Shown here: in pieces, positions 1 through 8,527 of the stretch | How the letters are laid out: each line of letters begins with the position of its first letter | Position numbering within the stretch: the first letter of the stretch is position 1 | Assembly: GCA_016932295.1 (NCBI GenBank) | Contig: JAFGDC010000531.1 | Span: forward strand, 1 to 11,638 | DNA from: a candidate division CSSED10-310 bacterium | Lineage (GTDB): Bacteria; CSSED10-310; JAFGDC01 | DNA: 11,638 nucleotides | Direction of reading: 5' to 3' | The notes under the pieces: generated by a model | Told to the model about the DNA's origin: nothing | The model's input: only the letters and a program-made list of their open reading frames with translations | The model's database searches: none | Program-made: the position numbers and the translations under genes

Positions 1-2930
1 ACCTGGACAAAGGCGTGCTTGAGCCAGCGGGCCTTGCCGCCGGAAGTGATCCCCATGCCGCGGTCACGATTGTTGAGCCTGAGGAACTGGAACATGAACA
101 CGAAAAAGGTGATGGATGCCTGCGCCGGCATGTCCCACAGGTGAATCGTGCTGATGGTGCCGGCGGTCAGTATCATCAGGAAGAAGACCAGGCCTCCGTC
201 CACTCCCTTGCCGAACCGCGCCCAGCCGCGTTCGTGGGACATCAGGATTCGGTAGAGGAATGTCATGAGCAGCAGGATGATCGGCAGTACCACGATGTGG
301 GGATGGAGATCACCGTACAGGTAACTCCAGAAGGGGAACTCCGATATGGTGTATTCGATGGGTGAGTGGGCCGATTGGAACCAGTTGAAGGGGAAGAACC
401 GGCGCGTATCCACTACCTGCCGGAGCGCATCGTAGTTTCCCAGGAAATTGAAGATCACCACGCCCAACAGGCCGTAGAGGCGTCGCCTGGTGACGTTGTA
501 CACCAGGCTGAAGACACCCATGCCCACCAAACCGGCGATCAGCCCGACTCCCATGTTATAGGTGAACCAGGTGGGGATACCAAGCAGCTTGGTGAGCATG
601 ACCATCATGTGCCAGCAGTAATAATAATAATTCAGTGGATGTCCGGAAATCCATGGATCGTACGGCGGCAGGGTCTCACTGCGGTGCAGGGCGTTGAAGT
701 AGGCGAATTCTGATGGGCGCTCCCAGCCGTGGATGTCGGGATTCATGACCTTGATGCCCATGAATACCAGGAATCCGAGCAGGAAGATCAATTCCGTCAG
801 CAGTATCTGGCTCCTGAAACCAGGAGATGCGAAGATGCCCCGGAATCTGCCGGGATTCCGGCGATAGTAGAAATAAGAGAAAAACACGCACAGACTTATC
901 GCGAACAGGACGGAGGCCCGGTTGTAGCCGATGACCTTGAGATTGACCAGGAACCAGTTGACCCATGACACCAGGATGAAGCCGATGATTTTGGCCATGG
1001 CATATCCTCGGTCCGGCAGTTCCTTGAAGACATTGAGGGCCAGCGGCAGCCCGATGAGCGACAGTAGTTGAATGGTGAGATACCAGGTCAGAATGTGGTG
1101 CAGGCCGCGTCCGGGCTCATCGCTCGCCTTGGTTTCGAATTGCCGGCTGAAGAACGATGGGGTCATGGTTTCCCCGGAACGGGCCTTGCGGATTTGCTCC
1201 CGGCTGATGGCGGCGATTTCCGGCGACGGATCCTTCAGGAGCGCCGCGATTTTCTCCACGTCATACGTTTCCGTCTTCTCGAAAATCTGCACCTTGGGGT
1301 GATCGAAGAACCAGAAGCCGATATCGGCCATGCTGTCATCCAGGGTGACTCCGAACAGGCTGGGCGGCGAGTCGAAGGTCGCCACCAGCTTGAAGCCCAG
1401 CGTGCCGCCGAACAGGTTCTGGAAGTAGGAGACAATGATGGGGAATCGCTCACTGCCCGCGCTCAGGGGAAGATTGTACTGCCCTGGATTGGGCAGGATG
1501 ATGTAATCCACCTCGGCGATCTTCTCGGCGAACTGCTGCAGGCCGTGCCGCCCCCGCGGCTCCTCGATGACATTGATTTCTCGATAATTGTAAAGACCGC
1601 TGGTCTTGCCGCCGGGCAGGCCGATGGGCAGCTTGGCCTCGATTTCCTGGGCCAGGATCACGGTATCCCGCGGGATGTTCTCGTAAATCCACCGGGAGGC
1701 TGCCTCCCACGTGTTGACGCGATGATAGATGCCCATGAGCGCGAAGCTGTACAGCAGGCTGTAGCCGATGATCAGGATGGTGACGACGAGCACCAGGTTG
1801 CGGCGGGTCCGGGATGTGAAATGGCAGTACAGCCAGTACAGGAGATACGCGCCCATGATGCAGAACAACGGGATCATGGGTAACTGGTAGCGGATGAATT
1901 TCACCCAGGCCATGATATAGACCATGATGAAATACGGGACAGCCACCGATAGCAGGTAGACGTGCTCCGGCTTCCAGCGCCGCAGGCAGGCGATGACGAT
2001 GAAAAGGAACCCGGCCAGCCCCAGCAGGCCGAGAGGCGGTCCAACAGCCCAGAAAATCAGGTTGTAGAGCTGATAGAGTACCGGAGTGGTGTTGGTGAAA
2101 TGCAGGACGTACCAGGGGATGGTCTTGCCGGCCACCATGTCGGCCTGGTACTTGACCTGGGGATAGAAATGCTCCCAGTCGTGGATGGCGTAGGGCATGC
2201 AGAGGTAAAAAGCGGCGGCGGCGAAGACCAGCAACAGCAGGAACCCGAACCATGGCTTCAGGCCGAATGGGCGCCGGTTCCGGATGAGGCGCATCACGTG
2301 GGCGGTGAGCAGGCCGGCGATGAGCGTGATGGCGCTGGCCTTGGTGGCCATGGCCATGCCGTAGAAGACGCCGGCGCCCATGTAATCCCTCAGCCTGCCG
2401 TTACTCACCATGCGCGCGCCGAAGTAGACGCAGCCCATCATGAAGAACGCCACCAAACCGTCCACCGTGAGGAACCGACTCAGCTTGATGGGCAGCACCG
2501 AGAATGCGAAGAATACCGCAGCCAACAGGCCCACGTACTCCCCGTAAAGCCGCCGGCCGATGCCGAGCACGAACAGGATGGTGAGCGTGGAAAAGAACGC
2601 CGTCAAGCCCCGTGCAAGCATGTAGGACTGGGCGGACAGAATGCTCCTGGTCCAGGGCAGTTCCTTGTTGCACCACCTGACACCGTCATTGAAAAACTTG
2701 TACATGTAGAGAGGCAGGCTGCCGTAGGCGAAGAAATGTGGATTCAGATCGTTGTAGGCGAGTTTACCCACCTGCATCATGACCTGGTTCTCATCCGGAT
2801 GGTGGCTGCCCTTGTCACTCCAGTCGAGTCCGTAGAACCGGAAAGCCCCGCCGAGAACGAGCGCGATCAGAAGCAGGACGAGGCCGACTTTCGGACCTCG
2901 TTGCAGAAAATAGAGAAACAGACGTCTCAT
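1..2930 (-). CDS. GT39-like glycosyltransferase fused to DUF2298/YYY membrane domain (3' end cut by window)
   Basis: The frame is open from the ATG at 2930 to the left edge, giving 976 codons with no stop. Residues 1-406 resemble PMT/ArnT-type GT39 enzymes: a first membrane helix, then HHPDEN with the acidic pair D46-E47 typical of the catalytic loop, many hydrophobic segments, and a KFIRYQLPMIPL segment near the end of the membrane part. Residues 407 to about 600 form a soluble, probably extracytoplasmic, domain ending in FDHPKVQIFEK (D543-K546). From about 611 a second polytopic unit begins that matches DUF2298/TIGR03662: WERPSEF (736-742), PPYDPW, NYYYYCW (767-773), a SEFPFW segment and GDLHPH (873-878). 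GT39-like enzymes transfer sugars from polyprenyl-phosphate donors on the outer face of the membrane; that role here is inferred. GGAGG at 2940-2936 lies 5 bases before the start, which overlaps the upstream stop as ATGA, so translation is probably coupled. The remaining length is unknown. One described class of YYY proteins has an extra N-terminal region, two YYY copies and TPRs, so more domains may follow. Confidence 0.9.
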   Translation of the reverse strand, partial: MRRLFLYFLQRGPKVGLVLLLIALVLGGAFRFYGLDWSDKGSHHPDENQVMMQVGKLAYNDLNPHFFAYGSLPLYMYKFFNDGVRWCNKELPWTRSILSAQSYMLARGLTAFFSTLTILFVLGIGRRLYGEYVGLLAAVFFAFSVLPIKLSRFLTVDGLVAFFMMGCVYFGARMVSNGRLRDYMGAGVFYGMAMATKASAITLIAGLLTAHVMRLIRNRRPFGLKPWFGFLLLLVFAAAAFYLCMPYAIHDWEHFYPQVKYQADMVAGKTIPWYVLHFTNTTPVLYQLYNLIFWAVGPPLGLLGLAGFLFIVIACLRRWKPEHVYLLSVAVPYFIMVYIMAWVKFIRYQLPMIPLFCIMGAYLLYWLYCHFTSRTRRNLVLVVTILIIGYSLLYSFALMGIYHRVNTWEAASRWIYENIPRDTVILAQEIEAKLPIGLPGGKTSGLYNYREINVIEEPRGRHGLQQFAEKIAEVDYIILPNPGQYNLPLSAGSERFPIIVSYFQNLFGGTLGFKLVATFDSPPSLFGVTLDDSMADIGFWFFDHPKVQIFEKTETYDVEKIAALLKDPSPEIAAISREQIRKARSGETMTPSFFSRQFETKASDEPGRGLHHILTWYLTIQLLSLIGLPLALNVFKELPDRGYAMAKIIGFILVSWVNWFLVNLKVIGYNRASVLFAISLCVFFSYFYYRRNPGRFRGIFASPGFRSQILLTELIFLLGFLVFMGIKVMNPDIHGWERPSEFAYFNALHRSETLPPYDPWISGHPLNYYYYCWHMMVMLTKLLGIPTWFTYNMGVGLIAGLVGMGVFSLVYNVTRRRLYGLLGVVIFNFLGNYDALRQVVDTRRFFPFNWFQSAHSPIEYTISEFPFWSYLYGDLHPHIVVLPIILLLMTFLYRILMSHERGWARFGKGVDGGLVFFLMILTAGTISTIHLWDMPAQASITFFVFMFQFLRLNNRDRGMGITSGGKARWLKHAFVQ

Positions 2931-5122
2931 TGGGACCTCCTCTGGCGCAGCCGGAACAGCTCCGTGGTCGATGCGTCAAGCACCAAGTCACCCATGGCGC
3001 CGAACCTTTCCGATCCGGATTTCTGATAGCGGCTTCGTTCCAGCTTGCCGAACACGATGTAGCGTACCTGGTATTCCGCCAGGAGTGCCGCCGCCTCGGC
3101 CTTGTCGTCACTGTGATACATGGTTTCAATGTCACTGGTGCGGGTCATGCAGGTGTTCCAGGTGGGATCCCGCCAAATGGATTGATGATTGGCCCAACCC
3201 AACAGGGTGGGCAGACCAGTGAAGGCGGAGATGCGCCCATAATCGGAGAACGCCTCCCCGGTGGCTTCAAGCACCACCGATCGCCCATCCACGTGTTCAT
3301 TCAACCACTCGATCACCGCGTAATCACCCGCCGCATGTCGTTTCAGGAACCGCGCGCCATCCATGGTCACGAATTCGCGCGTCGTGGGATTGATCAAAGT
3401 ATTTAAATTACCATAGCGGATCGAAATTCCCAATAAGGCGAAGAGCAGTCCCGCCGCCATCACGGCATCATGCCCGAGACGCCATGTCCGGCGTGCTGTC
3501 CGCCCGGCCGCGCCCCAGTGTTCTTCCAGGCGGTGGATCATGTACGCGGCGGCCAGGCCGAGTAAAATCCAGACCTGGTAGTAGACCTTGAACACGGTGT
3601 TCTGCCGGCGCAGGGCGAGTCCATAGGCATCTTTCACGTAAAGGAATTCCACTCCGAGGAGCAGCACCAGCGCCAGTCCCGCCAATACCAGCGCGAAGGT
3701 GTCCTCACCATGGTCCCGTCGTCTCCAGAAAACCATGACGACGCCACCGAGCAAGCCCAGGAGCAGGGCGATCACGGGGGACAGGAACAGGCCGGACAGC
3801 AGTGCGCCGGCACCCGCCGCCGCCCAATACCGCCGGTGCCGGCTCAGGTCCCGCCAGGTCATGCTCGCGCCTTGTACCAGGTACAGAGTCAAAATCAGGA
3901 GAAAGATGCCGTGGATGAGGAGAAACAGGCCGGGCGGGGACCGCAACGCCGCCGGTACCACTCCGATACCGCCGGCGCCTGCTGGTATGAAGGACCGGTG
4001 GAACGGCAGGAACAACAAGAATGCGCCGGTGACCATGCCAATCGCGCACAGAACGAATCCCGCCACACTCCGACGGGTAATGCCGCGCTGTTTCACCGTG
4101 CCGATTGCCAGACCCGCCAGCAGTAATGTCCAGGTGACGGGAGTGTCCCAGGTGTTCATGGCCGGCACCGCGGCGCCGGTGAGGACTGCCAGGCCCAGCA
4201 GGACCCTCCGTGCCCGTCGGTCGATGGCCGGATCGGTCAGTCGCCAGGCCAGGGCGGCGGCCAGCAGCGTGATGGGCAGCACCAGCACGTGGGCGTGCAG
4301 ATCACCCAGGACGAAACTCCAGATCGGGAATTCGTTGATGGTCACATCCAGGCCGTCGCGCACCAGAACACGTGACGAGTTCCACCAGTTGAACCATTGC
4401 GGCGGCCACAGTTGCGCTCCGGTCGACAGGGCCCGCAGCAACTGGCGTAGCGGATCCAGGTTGCCCATGAACATGACTGTCACCATGCCGGTGTACCCGG
4501 CGCTTACCTGGCCGGTCATGGCCTGGAGCAACCCGAAGGAAGCGCTTGCCGCCAGGGCGTAAACAATTACCAGGCCGAGATTGAAACCCCATGCGGCCGG
4601 CATGCCCGTGAGTCTGGCCAGGAATCCCACCAGGTAGTGCCCGAAGTAGAAATAATTAATATGTTCGCCTGCAAACCATGCATCCTCCGGTGGAAACCAG
4701 TCGGTACGCAGGATGGAACTCAAAAAGGACATGTCGGCGTATTTTTCCGTGCCGTAGATGTCAGGAGCCAGCATCCTGAGGATACCGAAAAACAGCAGGC
4801 AGCCGGCGAAGACCAGCTCTTGCTGCCTGAAGCCTGATGCGCGCCATGGCATAGCGGGCAGGCGGGAGTTCAGCAATGGCGGCAGCCAGCCGGCCAGCGC
4901 CACCAGGAGCACGCCGAACCAGCAGGAACACATGCTGAAGGGCATGCCGTGCAGGCTTGCAGCGAGCCAGGTCAGATACCCGGCGCCCAGCACCCCGGCG
5001 ATCCTCGCCCATGCGGTCGTGGTCACTGCGCCGCATGCCCTGTGGACCAGCGGCCAGGCCGCCAATCCCAGCAGGCTGGCGGCCACCCACCACCAAATCA
5101 GGGCCAACAGGCCGGTGATCAT
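2927..5122 (-). CDS. DUF2298 / Chlor_Arch_YYY (TIGR03662) integral membrane protein
   Basis: This 731-residue, very hydrophobic protein has the length reported for single-domain YYY family members (about 700-900 residues). Recognisable family blocks are GTEKYAD (124-130), FPPEDAWFAG (143-152), INYFYFGHY (155-163), INEFPIWSF (262-270) and GDLHAH (273-278). Numerous membrane segments follow, then a soluble C-terminal portion from about 620 containing VVLEATGEAFSDYGRISAFT and LLGWANHQ, as seen in family relatives. The biochemical function of the family is unknown; a GT-C-like role in surface glycan or lipid-linked-sugar chemistry is inferred from its neighbours. The signature usually written YYYxG is YFYFG here. 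The start lies 11 bases after the stop of the upstream TIGR03663 gene and has only a weak Shine-Dalgarno, consistent with reinitiation in an operon. Its stop overlaps the start of the next gene by four bases. A second YYY domain occurs in that next gene. Confidence 0.92.
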   Translation of the reverse strand: MITGLLALIWWWVAASLLGLAAWPLVHRACGAVTTTAWARIAGVLGAGYLTWLAASLHGMPFSMCSCWFGVLLVALAGWLPPLLNSRLPAMPWRASGFRQQELVFAGCLLFFGILRMLAPDIYGTEKYADMSFLSSILRTDWFPPEDAWFAGEHINYFYFGHYLVGFLARLTGMPAAWGFNLGLVIVYALAASASFGLLQAMTGQVSAGYTGMVTVMFMGNLDPLRQLLRALSTGAQLWPPQWFNWWNSSRVLVRDGLDVTINEFPIWSFVLGDLHAHVLVLPITLLAAALAWRLTDPAIDRRARRVLLGLAVLTGAAVPAMNTWDTPVTWTLLLAGLAIGTVKQRGITRRSVAGFVLCAIGMVTGAFLLFLPFHRSFIPAGAGGIGVVPAALRSPPGLFLLIHGIFLLILTLYLVQGASMTWRDLSRHRRYWAAAGAGALLSGLFLSPVIALLLGLLGGVVMVFWRRRDHGEDTFALVLAGLALVLLLGVEFLYVKDAYGLALRRQNTVFKVYYQVWILLGLAAAYMIHRLEEHWGAAGRTARRTWRLGHDAVMAAGLLFALLGISIRYGNLNTLINPTTREFVTMDGARFLKRHAAGDYAVIEWLNEHVDGRSVVLEATGEAFSDYGRISAFTGLPTLLGWANHQSIWRDPTWNTCMTRTSDIETMYHSDDKAEAAALLAEYQVRYIVFGKLERSRYQKSGSERFGAMGDLVLDASTTELFRLRQRRSQ
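2936..2940 (-). promoter_or_regulatory. Shine-Dalgarno site for the GT39-YYY fusion gene
   Basis: GGAGG on the minus strand lies 5 bases before the ATG at 2930-2928. It sits inside the last codons of the preceding DUF2298 gene. Together with the ATGA stop/start overlap at 2930-2927, it supports both the start choice and translational coupling. Confidence 0.75.
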
Positions 5123-5133
5123 GACCGGTCAAC

Positions 5134-8100
5134 TCACTCGGCCGCGGGAATCTCGAATACCTGGATGCGATGAGTCTGGCTGTCCCCGACAAAGATGCGG
5201 TCACCGGCAGCCGCAATGCCTATCGGCGACAGGAACTGTCCGGGCGCCGTGCCCTCCTCGCCCCAAAAAGCCAGGAGTTCGCCCTCGGGCGACAGGATCT
5301 GGATGCGATGATGTTGCGAGTCCGTGGCCAGTATTCGGCCGTCACCGGTCACCGCGAGATAGGGCTCCGTGTAATAAAATTCCCATCCATACACCGGGAA
5401 GGTGCGCACCAGCACTCCCTCGGTGGAATAGACTTTGATGCGGCGGTTGGCGGAGTCGGCGATCAGCAGGTTGCCGGCGGAATCGAAGGCGATACCCACC
5501 GGTTCCTGGAATTCATCGGACAGTGAGCCGTATTTTCCGAACAGCTTGAGTTCGCGGCCGGTGAGATCGGTTTTGTGGATGCGATGGAAGCCGGTGTCCA
5601 CGATGAAGAGATGATTGTCCGGCGTGACCACCAGGTGCTTTGGTGCCCAGTAGGTTTCACCCGAACCCCAACCGGATACGTATTCGCCTTCCGGGTTGAA
5701 ACGCTGGATACGGTGATTCCATGTATCCGCCACGTAGATGAATCCCATGCTGTCCACCGCCACTCCGCGTGGTTTATTGAACTGACCAGGTTGGTCGCCG
5801 GCACTGCCGATGGAGCGCAGATACTCGCCCTGGGGTGAGAATTTCTGGATGCGGTTGTTGTCGGTATCCGCCACGTAGATGTTGCCCGTCGCATCCAGGG
5901 CGATGGCGCCCGGATTGGAGAACGCGCCGTTCCCGGTGCCGAAGCCGCCGAAGTTCAACACTACCGGATGCTTCTCCGGCGATGTAACCGGCTCGGGTCC
6001 CCGTTCAGGTGCTATCGAATCCGGTGGCGGCGGTCCGGGATCTTTGCTCCAGGACCACTGAGCGGCATCCTTGTGGAAGAATACGGCGCAATCCTCCGAG
6101 CCGTAGATCTCCGGCTTGAACATTTCACGGAACAACAACCAGCGGAACATTTGCTTGGCGGCCTTCAGGTAATTCGGATCGAAGTCGTTGCGGGAGAAGA
6201 TCCACCAATGTCTGATCTTGTACCGGCGCAACCGGTAGTCCTCGCCCAGCGTCCTGGCATACTCGAAGCGCTGCTTCCAGTCGCACACCACCACCGGCAC
6301 ATCCTGAATTTCGCTGACACTGTTCAGATACACCACCTTGTTCCAGTCGCGCAGATACCAGTAGAGCGGCCACGTCGCTTCACCACCGTATACCAGCGGC
6401 ATATTTTTTCCCTCGCCGCGCATCTCGGCGACCTGTTCGATCTCCTTCACCAGGCGCGGCATGTCGGTGGTCGACTGAACATACACCACCTGCTCGCGTG
6501 GATCAGACTCGTTGTACCAGTTGAGCAGAAAACCGGAGTGGATCTCGTAGGCGGCGAACAGACCCAGCAGAATGAAGCCGGCTATGCGCCACGTCCGGTT
6601 CCGGCGGTATTCCAGCATGGCATCGATGACCACGGCGCCGAGGAAGGTCGCGGGTATCGTGATGTGAAGCCCCAGCCAGGGGACTTTCTCCTGCAGATAG
6701 GAATAGGCCAGGTAACTGGTCACCGACCAGTGGATGAGGAAGGCCGCGAACGGCCGCCGCTCCTTGAGATGCTGGCATACCGACCAGATGCCGGCAGCCA
6801 TGAAACCGATGGCGAACACCAGGTCGCGGCCCATGAAATACTCATGATTGATGCCGGGAATCCCGGCATCGCCGATCAGGATCATGACCGCCAGGAAGAT
6901 CACCACTCCAATGATGAAAACCGTCCGCACCGACAGTTTGAGCAGGGCGTAGACGAGAGCGGGTACCACCATCAAGATCTCATAGTTGATGAGTTTCCAA
7001 TTGTAGTAGAAAAAAGGCCCGGCGATGCGTTTGATCTGGTGCTGGTTCAGCCAGTATTCGAACCAGCCGTACACACCCTGCCAGAAGCCGCCAGGATTGA
7101 AGCCGAACGTGGTATAGAGCACGATGAAAATGCCGGCGAAGATACCGGCGCACCAGGCGAACAGGCGGGAATCCTCGAACAGGCCATGGTAGAACCGCCG
7201 GCCTTGCAGCAGCGCCAGTTCCGAGCGCCGTCCGAGATACAGTGTGCCGCCGATCAGGCCAAGCATGACGGCGAAGCAGATCACCCAGTAGATACGGACC
7301 AGGAGTGCCCAGTTGCCCTGGTAACCGGTCCGGAGCACCAGGTGCAGCACGGCGTATACGGTCAGGCTGGCGGCCCAGACCAGCATCAAGACGACTCCCT
7401 TGCTGATGAGCGGAAACCTGGCCATGGTGCAGATCGCGGTGTCCTTCATGCTGCCTCCGGCCAGGTACGTTTCCACCAGGCGGTAGACCAGGACCAGCAG
7501 CGCGAAGGATATCAGGGTGACCACCATGACGAAGGCGTTTTCCTTGATACAGAAAAGAATGGACAGCGCGGCGGCGGACAGATAGGCGAAGAGCGGCCGC
7601 CTGGTATGCAGCCAGTAGCTGATGAAGAGCACGAGCGCCATGCAGAAGAAGGCGAACGGCGTGTCGTGCCGCAGAAACCGGTTGAAGTACATGACATGCG
7701 GAGAGATGGCCAGGCCAAAGCCCAGCAACAGGGCGATCCGATCGCCGAGCCGGTGCCTGAAAAACCAGGCCATGATCACCATGCCGATGCCCATGACCGC
7801 CATGAGCAGCCTGATGGTGTAGTTGCTGACGCCGAACAGGAAGAGAAAGACCTGGCTGATATGGAACATGAAGGGACCGTGCTGCATTGGATCGTACTGG
7901 TACCCATAGCCGGTGAAGAAATTCCAGATGTACTTGGCGTACAGGCTCTCGTCGTGGTGAAAAGGCTTGTCGCCGAGATGGTGCAGCCTGGTGTAGGCAG
8001 TAAACAGCAGCACCGCCACCCACAAAAGGTAGTACCAGTTGGCTCGGAAGAAGCGGGAGGTGACCCGCCGGTCGCCGGCATCGTCGTGATCAAGGATCGG

Positions 8101-8223
8101 CCCCGGCGCCAGTGGTTCGGACGCCGAATCGATCTCCTCCAACGAGTAACCCGTCATGGTGATTTCCGCCTCACCGGCGCGGTCATTGTTATGTATCGCG
8201 GCTTGCCGCTCATCCCTGTCCAT
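5134..8223 (-). CDS. TIGR03663 (Agl23-type) GT39-like membrane protein with C-terminal six-bladed NHL propeller
   Basis: The protein has 1029 residues from the chosen start. Residues 1-60 are an acidic, polar, probably cytoplasmic tail, followed by the first membrane helix (about 62-80). Family hallmarks follow: HHDES with invariant D91-E92, QHGP (HGP 115-117), RLL (R138), RFLRHDTPF (182-190) and YLQEKVPWLGLHI (509-521). TIGR03663 resembles dolichyl-phosphate-mannose mannosyltransferases at its N-terminus; databases call it 'flippase activity-associated protein Agl23', but its activity is not established. A soluble stretch (about 570-720) and a proline-rich linker (729-750) lead to six NHL repeats (about 760-1025). 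By analogy with GT-C proteins the C-terminus should face outside the cytoplasm. The ATG at 8223 is preferred because GGAGG (8233-8229) sits 5 bases upstream. An in-frame ATG at 8373 would add 50 residues of uncharacteristic sequence and overlaps the promoter -35. This is the first gene of the three-gene operon. Confidence 0.93.
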   Translation of the reverse strand: MDRDERQAAIHNNDRAGEAEITMTGYSLEEIDSASEPLAPGPILDHDDAGDRRVTSRFFRANWYYLLWVAVLLFTAYTRLHHLGDKPFHHDESLYAKYIWNFFTGYGYQYDPMQHGPFMFHISQVFLFLFGVSNYTIRLLMAVMGIGMVIMAWFFRHRLGDRIALLLGFGLAISPHVMYFNRFLRHDTPFAFFCMALVLFISYWLHTRRPLFAYLSAAALSILFCIKENAFVMVVTLISFALLVLVYRLVETYLAGGSMKDTAICTMARFPLISKGVVLMLVWAASLTVYAVLHLVLRTGYQGNWALLVRIYWVICFAVMLGLIGGTLYLGRRSELALLQGRRFYHGLFEDSRLFAWCAGIFAGIFIVLYTTFGFNPGGFWQGVYGWFEYWLNQHQIKRIAGPFFYYNWKLINYEILMVVPALVYALLKLSVRTVFIIGVVIFLAVMILIGDAGIPGINHEYFMGRDLVFAIGFMAAGIWSVCQHLKERRPFAAFLIHWSVTSYLAYSYLQEKVPWLGLHITIPATFLGAVVIDAMLEYRRNRTWRIAGFILLGLFAAYEIHSGFLLNWYNESDPREQVVYVQSTTDMPRLVKEIEQVAEMRGEGKNMPLVYGGEATWPLYWYLRDWNKVVYLNSVSEIQDVPVVVCDWKQRFEYARTLGEDYRLRRYKIRHWWIFSRNDFDPNYLKAAKQMFRWLLFREMFKPEIYGSEDCAVFFHKDAAQWSWSKDPGPPPPDSIAPERGPEPVTSPEKHPVVLNFGGFGTGNGAFSNPGAIALDATGNIYVADTDNNRIQKFSPQGEYLRSIGSAGDQPGQFNKPRGVAVDSMGFIYVADTWNHRIQRFNPEGEYVSGWGSGETYWAPKHLVVTPDNHLFIVDTGFHRIHKTDLTGRELKLFGKYGSLSDEFQEPVGIAFDSAGNLLIADSANRRIKVYSTEGVLVRTFPVYGWEFYYTEPYLAVTGDGRILATDSQHHRIQILSPEGELLAFWGEEGTAPGQFLSPIGIAAAGDRIFVGDSQTHRIQVFEIPAAE
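5149..5946 (-). repeat. Six NHL repeats (beta-propeller) within the TIGR03663 protein
   Basis: Six copies of the blade signature are visible: VADTDNNRIQKF (784-795), VADTWNHRIQRF (831-842), VDTGFHRIHK (875-884), IADSANRRIKVY (921-932), ATDSQHHRIQIL (966-977) and VGDSQTHRIQVF (1012-1023). Spacing is roughly 45 residues, and several blades are preceded by a GQF or EFxxP-G-A/V-D pattern. Six blades are enough for a closed NHL propeller. Such propellers usually bind protein, glycan or nucleic acid partners; the ligand here cannot be told from sequence. Confidence 0.9.
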
Positions 8224-8228
8224 GTGAT

Positions 8229-8233
8229 CCTCC
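8229..8233 (-). promoter_or_regulatory. Shine-Dalgarno site fixing the TIGR03663 gene start
   Basis: GGAGG on the minus strand lies 5 bases before the ATG at 8223-8221. An ATG at 8235 also precedes it in frame, but the ribosome site then falls inside that codon's downstream sequence, so 8223 is the better start. Confidence 0.75.
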
Positions 8234-8345
8234 ATAAACCATTGGGCGCGCTCAACGTACCCCGTGCATGACACGACATCGCCTTGCCCGCTGCGCTGGC
8301 GTCTCGCGGGGGCGAAGTGTGGTATCCCATGATAAATGCTCAGAG

Positions 8346-8373
8346 AGTATACTTTTTCTGGCTTAAAAAACAA
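8346..8373 (-). promoter_or_regulatory. Sigma-70-like promoter for the three-gene membrane operon
   Basis: On the minus strand, TTGTTT (8373-8368) and TATACT (8351-8346) are separated by 16 bases, close to the TTGACA/TATAAT consensus. Transcription would begin near 8339 and leave a leader of about 115 bases before the ATG at 8223. The AT-rich spacer stands out against GC-rich surroundings. No other comparable promoter was noticed for the operon, whose later genes are too close together to need one. Confidence 0.65.
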
Positions 8374-8527
8374 GGCTTCGGGCGGCGAACTTAGGGCTCA
8401 GGCAAAGGCGTCGAGACCTGGTGTGCTATAGGGGGGCTAATCGGAGAGCCGTTGAATGAGCACGTCAGAAAAACTGTCAGCAAGCAGGAAGAACGTGTGG
8501 AGTGCGGTCGGGCAGGGTGATTGCAGG

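Noticed and set aside
618..632. Run of AAT/ATA trinucleotides resembling a microsatellite
   Set aside because: It encodes the four tyrosines of the conserved YYY signature, so it is explained by protein constraint.
1450..2253. 267-codon minus-strand open frame in another frame of the fusion gene
   Set aside because: It is Arg/Pro/His-rich out-of-frame translation. The real frame here is continuous from 2930 and carries GT39 features.
1962..3026. 354-codon plus-strand open frame
   Set aside because: It is antisense to the GT39-YYY fusion, with the same charged, low-information composition and no recognisable motif; a shadow.
5968..8271. 767-codon open frame on the plus strand, antisense to the TIGR03663 gene
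   Set aside because: It is rich in His, Gln, Glu and Asp without domains, as expected for the complement of a GC-rich membrane protein gene. The minus-strand frame has clear family motifs.
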